Source of the DNA: Gambelia wislizenii
Taxonomy: Eukaryota > Chordata > Lepidosauria > Squamata > Crotaphytidae
Reading direction: 5' to 3'
NCBI GenBank assembly: GCA_030847615.1
Contig: JAUMIR010000005.1
Coordinates: 106,359,116 to 106,423,115, forward strand
Length of the DNA: 64,000 bases
A model generated the notes under the pieces. It ran no database searches, had not been told where the DNA came from, and was given only the letters and a program-made list of their open reading frames with translations. Shown here piece by piece: positions 23,901 through 35,900 of this stretch; position 1 is the first letter of the stretch, and every line of letters starts with the position of its first letter. Position numbers and translations under genes: made by a program.

Positions 23901-26900
23901 ATCACCCCTGATTTAACTTTTGAGTCAGAGAGGAAATCTGGACTGTAATGCTGAAACCTAGATGGAAGCAATTTTACACACCTCTGCCTGGCTGTACAAT
24001 TCAGTGCTAACATAGGTCAGGGTGATAGAGGTGCTATCATCTAGAAGAAATCCATCTCCCTCATTAGAAGACCAGTGAATTCAGAAAGCAGATTTGAGTA
24101 TTTAAAGATGAGGTTGGGCCAGAGAGACAGGACAGAGATTTTGTTGGTGTATGGATTACTCCACTTCTCATCAGGCTTCCCATCTGACCTGGTTATATTT
24201 GTCTCTAGTGTTGGAGAATCCCAAGATGGTGGGATTCAAAATTCAAGATCAGTTATACAAATGAGTTATGGGAGACTCGATTCATAATTCATGGCAGCTA
24301 ATGACAACTTTCAGGCTGTCTGAAAACATCATCGGCTCAATGCATTCTGCAGCTCACACTTTAGATCTGATGTTTTCCACTAGACCTTCTTCTGTAATCT
24401 CATGGTGGTCATAATTACTATCTGTGAAGTTTAGATTGATAACTGTCTAGTCCTCTTTGTAACGATGGTAGACTCATCGTTGGTCCATCTCTCACCTTTG
24501 GAATTTGAATATTAAACAAAGGTTCCTTATTGTCATAGCTAGAGCTCCTGGAGAAGCCCTGCTATCACTATGGGATAGAAAGACTGTTGACACAGTCACT
24601 CCCAAGCTTCACCCCCACCAGTAAAGTCTGATGAACTTCCTAGCTCACCAAAGAGCTATTGGGCTATGAAACATATAGGGCAATGGCTAGACTGTAGATA
24701 GCACAACTCTTAGTGATAATGACTGGACATGAGCAAGAGCACAATAACATGCCTACTTTTAGAAGTGATAATGGTAAAATGATCCGTTTGCTGCAATCAC
24801 TGTGTCTTCAAGACCATCAGAGCTGTTTTGGGTGGAGAATGGATAGAAACATACTCTAGAGTGGAAAGCAGGCTTACCATTGGTTATGTTGGGTAGGACT
24901 GAAAGTAATTTTAGGCCAAAATGTCTGGATGGCCAAAGATGGCCCACCCAGTGTTATGGAGGTAGGCAGCTGTTAGAGTTGGAAGAATTTGATGGATCAG
25001 CAACCTGAACCACTAAAGCAAATTACCATGCTCTTAGGACAAAGTGATGAAATAGTCTGTTCATTTTAACCAATTCAACAGCATAATAGCAAATGGATAT
25101 ATAATACAGTAGCAAACCTGTATCTGCTGATTCGCCATCCACTGTTTAAGTTATCCACAGCTGGTGAAAGCAGAGTGGGTATGGATGGGGGAGGGAGGGA
25201 AGGAGGAGATCTTGCCTCCCTTCTCCCTCGGGATGGCTTTGGTGGTGGCAGTGGTGATAGGGGGGGCAAAGGGAGAGGAGGAGGAGAGATCTCACCTCCC
25301 TTCACCCCCGGGGATGGCTCCGGTGGTGGCAGTGGCGACGGGGGGGGGGGGGCGAAGGAAGAAGAGGAGTGGAAATCTCACCTCTCTTCTCCCTTCACCC
25401 CCCAGAATGGCTAACAAGGTGGCAGTGGCGACCGGGATTTCATTATCCACAGGCCCCCCCGAAACCAACCCGCGCAGATACGGGGTGCTACTGTATATTC
25501 ATTTACTACTCTAGTTTAAGATTTAGTTTGCGGGGTTCAAGTTATAGAAGCTTGTATCAGTAAGTGCTGCTTTGGAAACTAAAGAAGCACGAAACATTGC
25601 AGACCCACTTATCCATTCACATCCCCAACACAGAAGCCCCTCTCAAACTCTTGAGAGTTTCTGAACCTTCAAAGTTTTCCTCTGTGATCTTCAGAACTAG
25701 ACCCAATCTCATTTTCTAATCTTATTTATAGAAAAGAAACAAAACAACCCAAAACCAAAACACTGAAGATACCATGTTCTGCATGATATGTTATATGGAA
25801 TGCTATATGCTTAGAATCATAGAATTGTAGAGTTGGAAGAGACCACAAGGGCCATCCAGTCCAACCCCCTGCCATGCAGGAAATCACGATCAAAACATCC
25901 CTGACAGATGGCCATCCAGCCTGTGTTTAAAGACCTCCAAGGAAGGAGATCCTACCATGCTCCAAGGGAGTGCGTTTCACTGCCGAACAGCTCTTACTGT
26001 CAGAAAGTTCCTCCTAATGTTGAGGTGGAATCTCTGTTCCTGGGGCTTGCATCCATTGTTCCGTGTTCTAGTCTCTGGAGCAGCAGAAAACAAGCTTGCT
26101 CCATCCTCAATGTGACACCCCTTCAAATATTTAAACAGGGCTATCATATCACCCCTTAACCATCTTTTTTCCAGGCTAAACATACCCAGCTCCCTAAGTC
26201 TTTCCTCATAAGGCATGGTTTCCAGACCTTTCACCATTTTAGTCGCCCTTCTCTGGACACGCTCCAATTTGTCAATATCCTTTTTGAATTGTGGTGCCCA
26301 GAACTGGACACAGTATTCTAGGTGAGGTCTGACCAAGGCAGAATAGAGTGGCATTATCACTTCCCTTGATCTAGACACTATACTTCTATTGATGCAGCCC
26401 AAAAGCGCATTGCCTTTTTGTCCCTAATCAAGGTAATTTATCATTGCATATAGATTGCAACAGAGTAAGGGCTTGTCTACACCAGCAATTTACCCTATCT
26501 TGCCTCTGTCTCGGAGCCCTGCTGTCCTGACAATGCATGGCTTTTGTCCTGCTTTATCCTTGGACTGTCCTCATGATCACTGGGGCAAAGACGGGGGGAA
26601 GAAGATGGGGTAGGGGAGGACCTGCTAAAACGTTTTAAAAAAATACCTGTTTAAATCCATTCCACATAAAATAAAACAGATTGGGCCCTGCATGACTCCA
26701 GAAGTCCATTCCGGCACACGGTCTATCGCTGTAGCTGCTGGCTACCTTACTCTTCCAGATCCAGGAAGGGGGCTTGCAGCATGTGATCAGGCTGGTCACA
26801 TGCAGGGGGACTTTCTCATATGCTGTGGGCCTCCTGCCTGGATCCAGAGGGTGGAATGCAGATAGCGGCAATGCCTGCTTCAGAGATGGGACAGAGTGCC

Positions 26901-29900
26901 CATCTAGATTCTGGCCTGTTTCATCCAGGTAATGCGGGAGGAACAGGCCAGATCTGCAGATAGGATATGCCAGCAGGGAGGCAGTATATCCTGGCCAATG
27001 TAGATGAGCCCTAAGACTTTTCAAAGAAAACTGATTTTCTGACTAGAGCTATGCAGAACATAAAGCACTAGGTATTATTTCATTTTTAAAAAGACTTACC
27101 TAGATCAATAAGTATGGCATGCTGCTGGGAGGTTAACTGTTTTAAAAGTTCTTTGTAAGGTGTATCTTTTGGTTGCTGTTTGTTGGCAAACTGATGGTTA
27201 AGCTGGTGTTGTTCTGCTAAAAACTTCCAGATCTCACCTCGGTGATGCCTAGGAATTCCTTTTCAAATGACAAGAAGAACAAAATGAAATAGAATGAAAT
27301 GGAGGAGGGAAGACTCTACATACTCTTTAGTACTGTGCACACGAATGTCTCAAGCAGCATTATCCAAGAATGTGTGCCTTAACTGATGTGAATGAATTAC
27401 TGAACCCAAGTTTTCAAATTGTGTGGGAGATCTCCAAAATACTGCATGAATGGGATGACGTTCCAGGCAGGGTGGGGACTGGGAGACTAGCAAGATCTCC
27501 TTCTTCAACCAGCTAAGGACATTTTGGGCAGAATATACCTTAACAGAAAACCTAAACCAGTGCTACTCAAAGTGGTGGTCCCTGGACCAAGGTCAACTAG
27601 TAAGCCATTAGCTGCTGGTTCATGGAGAGTTTCCAAGAAAGAAAGAAAAAATTGTAGCCAACAGGCACAAATATGGTTTTAAAAAGGGCTGGACCAAAAT
27701 GCTTCCCTCCACACTGGTGAGGTAGAGGTTTCAATAACTTTGCCACAGTGCTCGTGCATGTTAGTTTTAAATTGTTATGATTAAACAAATTGTTGACAAA
27801 ATTTTAAAAATGTCATTCAATAGGAACAAGGTTTTAACTTGCACCCTTGGGTCCCAATGCAGAATTCCAAACTAATGCTCTCTTTTGTATTTTGTGTGCA
27901 TGTTTAAGTTAGATCATGCCAGCCACAAGTAGAATATCATCATGATACTCTATAACTAATAAGACCTGACTATGCAGCAATGTTAAAGAGAAAACAAAGC
28001 CCTCCTAGTGACCTTACTCCATGCTAAGACGGAGCATTTTCCATTGTATAGGCAACTGGGGCAATGCCCTATTTTACTGTGTTTCAACAGTAGTGTCACT
28101 GCCCACCAGTACTGTGTAGCAAGACATCTCCTGTCTGATCAAGCTACTGTATCTTCACTTGGAGTAGAATGTGTATTCAGACACACATCTGAAGATTCAA
28201 CATCACCACTATTCTGTATCTACTAGTCAAGTATGAACTCCCAAATTTTGATGAGGTAGTGGCAGGTCAGTTGCTTTAGCAACTGTGATGCATTCATTCT
28301 CCCCTCTCTCTTTATTGCAAAAGGTTGTGAAAAAATAAGTCTCTGAAAATTTCACTAAAGTTTGAAGAGATATGAATGAAATGCACCCTTCCTTTGTTGG
28401 TTCAGTAAGATGGCAAACCACTTAGCCATGGCCCCAGGAGTTTGAAAGTCTGAAGTGGGGAAGTTTGCTTTCTATCCAGTGATCCTCACAGGAAGGAAGG
28501 AAGAGAGGGAGGGAAGATAGAGCTTAGTTGGGGCTTGTCTATACGGAGGGGGAAAATGTGGATTGCTGAGAGGTAATGCCAACCCATAGCAGCTTTTATT
28601 TGTTTTAATGGTCTATTTACAAGATTGCAGATATGCGGAGCACACTGCATTCTGTGTTCTCACAGGCCTGCAAATCAAAATGACAGGTGTAAGTGAATCA
28701 CTCACAATTTTATTTTCCCCAGGTTGCCCCAGCCAAACATTTTTTTTAACAAAATACATGGTGTGGAAGAGTGACCTTCCACTTTAGCAAACACACAAAA
28801 AAAGAAAGAAAGATAAAGGCTGTTTTCTCACTGTAGCACATGATCGCTACAGGGAAAATCCAAGATGGCAGTTCCAGACAGAACTGTAGACTAAAATGTA
28901 TAAAACAAACAACTTGGTTTTAAAAAAAGAAACAAAACCTTGATTCTCACCCCTACTTCAATGGTATACTTTTAATTATGCCAAAGAATATTGCTTCTAT
29001 TGCCAAGATTTAAAATCACTGCTATTTGAGGAGCTGCTACAAAACCAATACTGCAGACCAAGCCAATAATCCCAGTTTAACTTCCTGAATAAGATCCTGA
29101 ATAATTAATTCTGATTTATTGTTTAAAAACAAAACTTAGGGTTTGTCTAGATGAGAGGATATAATGCTGATTCCTGTGCGTTACTGCAAATTCACAACAA
29201 CGTTCTTTTGTCTCCATGGTCTTTAGGCAAAAAAGGTAGTTTGCAAAGCTATCTGCGTTTGAAGTACACATGCCTGCGAATCAAGATGGTGGCTGAGTAA
29301 ATGAGCGTGTTATTTTTCTCCACATGTTGTCAGTGCTGCACAGTATTCTTTTTTAGTTTAAAGCAAAGGTGCACAAGTGCAACCTTCTGCTTAAAAAGGT
29401 TATTTTGGCACCTTGGAGGTACAAAAAAGTGCACGATTACTAATATGAAAATCCAAAATGGTGCTTCCAACCAATTCACTCTCCAGTTCTGCCCTCTCCA
29501 AGAATGCACAGCAATGCAAATCGGTTGTCCTAATGAACACTAGTGCGCATCCCCACACATTATTTTTTTATAATTCAGGAATTCAGAAAACGCCACAAAG
29601 GCTTTTCCCACATGGTTTTTGAGGCTCCTCCTTCCAAATAAGGTGAATCATCATGGGATCTCGTTGGGACAAAAGGTATTCTCCTCAAATTTTATGAGGA
29701 CTATTTTCACCGTCTAGACAACCTTTTAGCATTTATTTGACAAATACAAATTACACTTTCTATTTCCAAGTCCTTCACATGTATTATCCAGTTATAATTT
29801 TTATAACCACCCAGTGAGGAATTATTATATCCCATATTGTGGACAAGGAGGCTGAGGGAAAGAAGCCTGTTAGTGAAAGCATGACAGAGATGACTTTCAC

Positions 29901-32900
29901 ACTGGTTTATGCCTAATTTGTAACTCTATCTTTTATTATTAATTATTTTTAAATGTGTTTTTAACCTTTTAACCATTTTAAAAAATAATATTGCTATTTA
30001 ATTCCTTTTTAATTTTTGTAAAATAAGATTTTAACTTAATCTAGTTTTAAATTCCTGTAAGCTGCCCTGGGAGAAAGGCAGGGTATAAATTCAATAAACA
30101 TACAAAACAAACAAATAAATAATCGTAGCTGCTTTACCAGCTCTGTTATAATTATAGTATGAATTCCTACATGAGTGAATTTGACTGTGATAACTCTCAT
30201 ACCTTTTAAGTCTATTCCAGTAACATACTATATACAGCATATACAATATACAGTCAGTCCTCCGTATCCACAGATTCTGCAACCACGGATTCAATCACCC
30301 ACAGTTTGAAAATAATTTTAAAAAGAAAAATTCCAAAAGGTAAACCTTGATTTTGCCATTTTATATAAGGGACACCATTTTACTAGTCCATTGTATATAA
30401 GGGGACTTGAGCACCCAAGGATTTTGGCATCCATGGGGGTGGGGGTCCTGGAAACAAACCCCAGTAGATACCAAGGGCCCACTGTACAACTGCATACAAC
30501 TCAAGACACACAGTTGTATTGATCATCAATTATCCCCTATTGTTTAAGTACAGTTGTCCCTTCATATTCGCTGGGGTTTGGTTCCAGAACCCCCAGTGGG
30601 TACCAAAATCCGTGAATACTCAAGTTCCATTATATGCAATGGCATAGCAAAATGGTGTCCCTTATATAAGATGGCAAAATCAAGGATTGCTTTTTGGATT
30701 TTTTTTTAAAGAACATTTTCAAGCCGTGAATACGTAAATCTGTGAATACCCAATCCGTAAATATGGAGGGACAACTGTAGATATTTTCATAGCCCACTTT
30801 ACAAATACGTGTCTATACATCTGTATCCCATAATAATTACCTTTTCCAACAGCAGAATGTACTTTTTCCATGTCAAACTTCATCTTTGATCTTCCTGGTG
30901 TCCCTAACATTTTTTCCCAAACCAACATTACTTCTTTGAGGCACGGGGTAATTTCCTCATAATCAAGCTTCAAACGTTTGTTTAACAGATTGTTTTCAGA
31001 AGCTAGAAAACAAATTAAGACACATATGACACTCAGTCTATGAGAAATTACTCTTCAGGCAGTTACTTAAGAAAGTTCACTGAAAATATCGGCCCAATGA
31101 AGCATGACAATAAAAAAAGACAAACATGTTTCAGCAGCTTTGAAAAAGTAAGGCATTAATACAGAACATGACATGACTGATTCACATTCAACATCCTATC
31201 TCACAGGAATGCCTCACTATGAGCCTTTCAAATGATGGCATTATAGGGCTTGTCCTTACTAGCAGTTTACTGCATTTAAGCACTGAAAGTATTCATCTTA
31301 CTTGCATCATCTCCACAGTATACGTAGAGAAAATGGTATGGCCCTGATATATGGTGTTACTGGGAGCTGGAAACTGTGTTATCCTGGAAAATGGACTGGG
31401 ATGGAGACATGCTGGAGGCTGACCATGTGGTTAATGTTTCTGAGTAAGTACTGTAAGAGAGACTTTTAGACCAAGGAATAGAGAGAAAAATTATCTGCAG
31501 AGGCCTGCCAGATTAGGAGGGGGATGCTCATGTGGTAGCTATTTTAAGGCTGTTTGCTGCATAGACGCCAAGGAGGAAGGCTAGGCTTCGCTCTAAGGCC
31601 TCTTAGGCAAGTTTCACAATGTTTAATAACTACAAGGTCAGAAATGATTACATCTCTGAAGATGAAAAGATAATGAGGATTGTCACATGCCAGAGGAAAC
31701 TTTACAGAGAGAGTACTAGAACACTGGGACCAAGGAAAGGGGAGATGTAAAGAAGATGAGAAAAGTCCGCCCCCCCCCAGTGAAAAGGCAGCAATAAAAC
31801 CATTGTTCAGACTTTAATCTGAATCATATTTAAAACTGATCCATAATATCACAGCTATCAGTTTAATGATACCTACTTTGATATGTGGCAATAAGCCCTT
31901 GCTGTGATGATATATTATTAAAATAATAATAATGATAATAATAAAATTTTATTTATATCCCCCCCCTCTGCAGAATGCAATTGGGGCAGCTTACAACAAT
32001 TAAAAACTACATCCAGATACTCAATCCCATTCCCCTTAAAATACAATTAAATTATTTAAGAATTAAAACATACTTTAAAAATACAAAAATAAAAATAGAA
32101 TAAATATAAATATAAATATAAATATAAATATAAATATAAATATAAATATAAATAAACAATGGACAGTGGTGAGATAAGGTCAAGCTAGATTTCCCTCCCC
32201 CCCTTTTTTTTATGGCCGGGTATCTATTCAGGAAAGGCCTGCTGGAAGAGATCCGTCTTAAGAGGGGATATAAAAGCTATTTAGGGTGGTGATATGACAG
32301 ATCTCATCCAGCAGGCCATTCCATAATCTGGGAGTGTTAGCTAAAAAGGCCCTCCAGGAGGCTGAAGAAAGCCTAGTTTTTAAAGGTTGTAAGAAATAGT
32401 AGTAGCACGCTGTCCTTCTTGGGACATGCTATTCCAATACATCATAAGAACACTGTCACATTGATGATATAATAGCATAATGTATCATAAAAACATTCCC
32501 ATTTATTACAGGGATGAGACATTCTAAAGGAAAGTGAAGTCTTTCACATAACATAGTCCTCCAAGCAATTCTAGTTTACAGAATGAAGAATACCTCTTTT
32601 CCATTTTGATTTTGCCACTTCTGCCAAAAGCATGAAAGAGCCAAGAGTTAGGATTTTTTTTTTCCTTCTTGCACCCGATGATGACATCTTGAGGTAAAGG
32701 CATGATTCACAAGGCCAAAATAGCTCTTCAAATACAGTATTTTACATAAAGTATTTAGGACTCCTTATGTTATTTTGTCTGTGTTATGAAGTGCTGCAGT
32801 AGTGCATGGATATATAGGAAGAACCCATACTACAGTTCTTCACTGAACCAGTTTACCAGGCTGCTTTTTTTAAAAAAAATGATTACGTTGGGTCATTTTA

Positions 32901-35900
32901 TTAATTGTTCTTTGTCCCTTTCATTCTTTGATGGAAAACAGCATATCTGTTACTCCAGTGTCACTAGCTACTACATCCTGAGATTTCTTCTCTTACATTT
33001 TTAGCCATATGGACCTTTTGCTTCAGCCCCCTTTATTATTAGGGAAACATGCTCCAGAAGGGGGTTCAGTCACCTCTGTTCATGGTAGAGACTATGAAGT
33101 GTGTCCACCCCACTGTCTAGGAAACAACAGGATGCTTCCCTCCTCTTGTGCAGTCTTTCTGACCAAACTATATGAGGAATTGTCCTTGTACTCTAATCCA
33201 GTGGTTTCAACTAGACTAACTGGTAGAAATTGCTTATTGACCCACACATAATGAATAGGATGCTGACAGATACCAAACTGAAGCAGGTGGATCCAAAGAT
33301 ACCAGAGACACAGTTCAAAGGAGACAGGATTCAAGTACCTTATCAGCACTTCCAGGAACCGGGCTGAGAGCCCCCATTGATAAAACAAGCAAAGAGGCTC
33401 TTAAGATAAAGTAAACAAACTATGGGTAAAGTACAGCAAGAGAGGGAAAGCAAACATGACAGGTTATTGGGGAAAAGGCATTGTGAATAAACACAAGGCA
33501 AATGTTATCTGCAGTCTCTCTTAAGCACTTACTTATTGCCATAGCCAATGGCGTAAGATCCTCACCCTCTACCTGATCAAGTTTTTGCACTTGCCTTGCA
33601 ACTTCTGGTTTTCCTTTTCCATCCTTAGTAGTAGTATCTGCTGTAAAATGGCTTTTTGCCATAGTTCCCGAAGCTCTTTGGATGTCCTTTTTTTCCTCTC
33701 TTCTTTTATTGTCCTAAAAGGGACATCTTCACAAACTGATTGCAGTGGTGATCTAGGCGGAAGTTCTCCCAACTCAGAGTAGTCTTCATTATGTAACAAA
33801 ACAAGAAAGAAACATTCAGAGGCCGCTTACTAATATAGAAATACTGTAATCATCTAGATTTAAGATCAATCCTGCTCCAACCTTAGGAGTACATTTATTT
33901 TAAAGTGTCAATTTCCTAAACAAGCTGAGAAAGAAAAATCTGTAAATGAAGTGACTTCCATGTTGCCAATCAACACACTTAGGCTATTAATCTTCAAAAT
34001 GTTGGTTGTGGGGGCTTTCCTGGCACAATGAAGCATGGAACTCAAATACCTCATTGTCAGGAGAAATCCAAACTGATCACAAAAGCCAGCTTCCTGAGTG
34101 CTTCAGCTTTGGTTTACACAGAAACAAGCCTTTATGTTTCATAGGACTAGGTTCCTAGAGTCATAACTTGAGCCTAACAATTCTGAAGTGCTTAAAAAAA
34201 CAGTAACCTGCTGGTATCTTTGTCAGCATTTTGCATAGTTTATTCAAGCAATGTCAGAAAACACACAAAATCCTGCTGGGGAAAACAACACCCATTCCAA
34301 AAACCTCTCCACTGTACTCTATAAAAACATAAAGCTATCCAGCACATTCAGAATAAGAAGTCAGAGTTCTGAGGAACTTAACTGGTGTTCCTGAAACCCA
34401 AGCTACATAGTTCAAAGGAAGCAGCCTTCTATTAAGTCAGACTAGGTACTATAATCTACTCCGTGATTCACCTAGCCTACTACTACCTTCTCTGTCTTGA
34501 CATTGTTTTTCCCCTATCACCTGCTCCCCAGCCCTTAGAATGGGAGATGCTGGGACCTTCTGCATGCAAAGCCTGCACCTATATCTTTCTCCATATGTAT
34601 TTGAGGATCTAAATTAAAATCCAGGAATATACTTTCTACAGAGGAATTTTTGGAATGGAATGAATCAATGGGGCTTATTTTTAATTCGGAAGGGGATATA
34701 AAGCAAATGTGTCATTTAAGACTTTTAGCATACAGACTTTTAGCATACAAAGCTCAATGCTTTGGGCATGTCCATTAGGATTTAATTTTTTTAAAGCTGA
34801 TCCTCTAACATATAAAACTACTTTTGAGATCATCCTTGGTTAAAAGTAGTTTAACATAAGGTACAGGGGCCTGTTGTTCAAGAAACACAATTCACAAGTT
34901 ATCCCTACCCTGCAGAATAAGCTGTGTAATTTTTTTGACTCTGAATCAGAAAACTTAAAAAAAAAATCTTTAAAAAGTAGTAGGCATTTTCTGACTAAAA
35001 AGCAACGAAAAGCCCTGAAGCCAGACTCTATAATGCAGAAATCCTTATCCTACTTGTTCTAAAATATATCACTTCTTACCCTCTTACTTTGGAAAACCAA
35101 TGCAGCCATTTTTCAAAGTCTTACCTAACTCCTTGCTATTAAATTTGGCATCTGCAGACCTATACAGAAAGGCATAGAGATGGCACACAGTTTATACTGG
35201 GGATACCTCACACCCTAACCTCTCAGCTTCATGTTGAAGGCCATGTTGCCTGAAGGTCTGCATGAAATTAATCCAACAAGTGTAATTAGGATTAGCATTA
35301 GGGATTCTTGAGGGATTCTATTTTTGTGAATTCCAGCATGACCTACTTTCACTGGAATTCCCCTACCCCACAAATATTTGAAAAGGATGTCCCAAGATGG
35401 GACTATCAGGGAGACTCAAAGAATGGAGGATCACTGTCTGTATACACTGCAGATCTACACATGGATTTTAGTTCCCTATTACATTTACAGGTACTGTAAT
35501 ATAAAATAAATCAGTCTCTGCTTGCAAATACAAATTTAAAATCTGAGGCACATTGCACAAGTACCTACTATCCTATTAGATGATGCCAGGAATCAAAATG
35601 TAAGTATTTAAGGATTCATTCTCACACTGGCAGTATACTTACAGAGAAGTCAATGGGGCCATATATGAATAACCAGATAAACCAGTGTTGTTGAACAAAA
35701 GAAAGGAGTTAGACTTGAATCAGAAGAGATCCAAGTTCAAGATTTACCTTCCCACAAATACATTACACTAGCCTTGGTGAAGCCACTAACTCTCAGTTTC
35801 AGTTATCAAACTGTCATATGGGAATAAAAGTTTACTGCGAGGACAAAAATGAAGCACAGACAGTAGTACAAGCAAACAAAGTGAATAAACAGTTGTGATA

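Noticed and set aside
26635..27024. 129-codon minus-strand frame
   Set aside because: It falls inside the non-autonomous TTGTCTACAC-family element and has no recognisable domain.
32101..32155. CRISPR-like array
   Set aside because: It is a six-base microsatellite without spacers, in a eukaryotic LINE tail.
33589..33590. GT at 33590-33589 as the donor of the DUF3350 exon
   Set aside because: It would add five bases and lead to a TGA in the next exon after two codons; the GC donor keeps the conserved reading.
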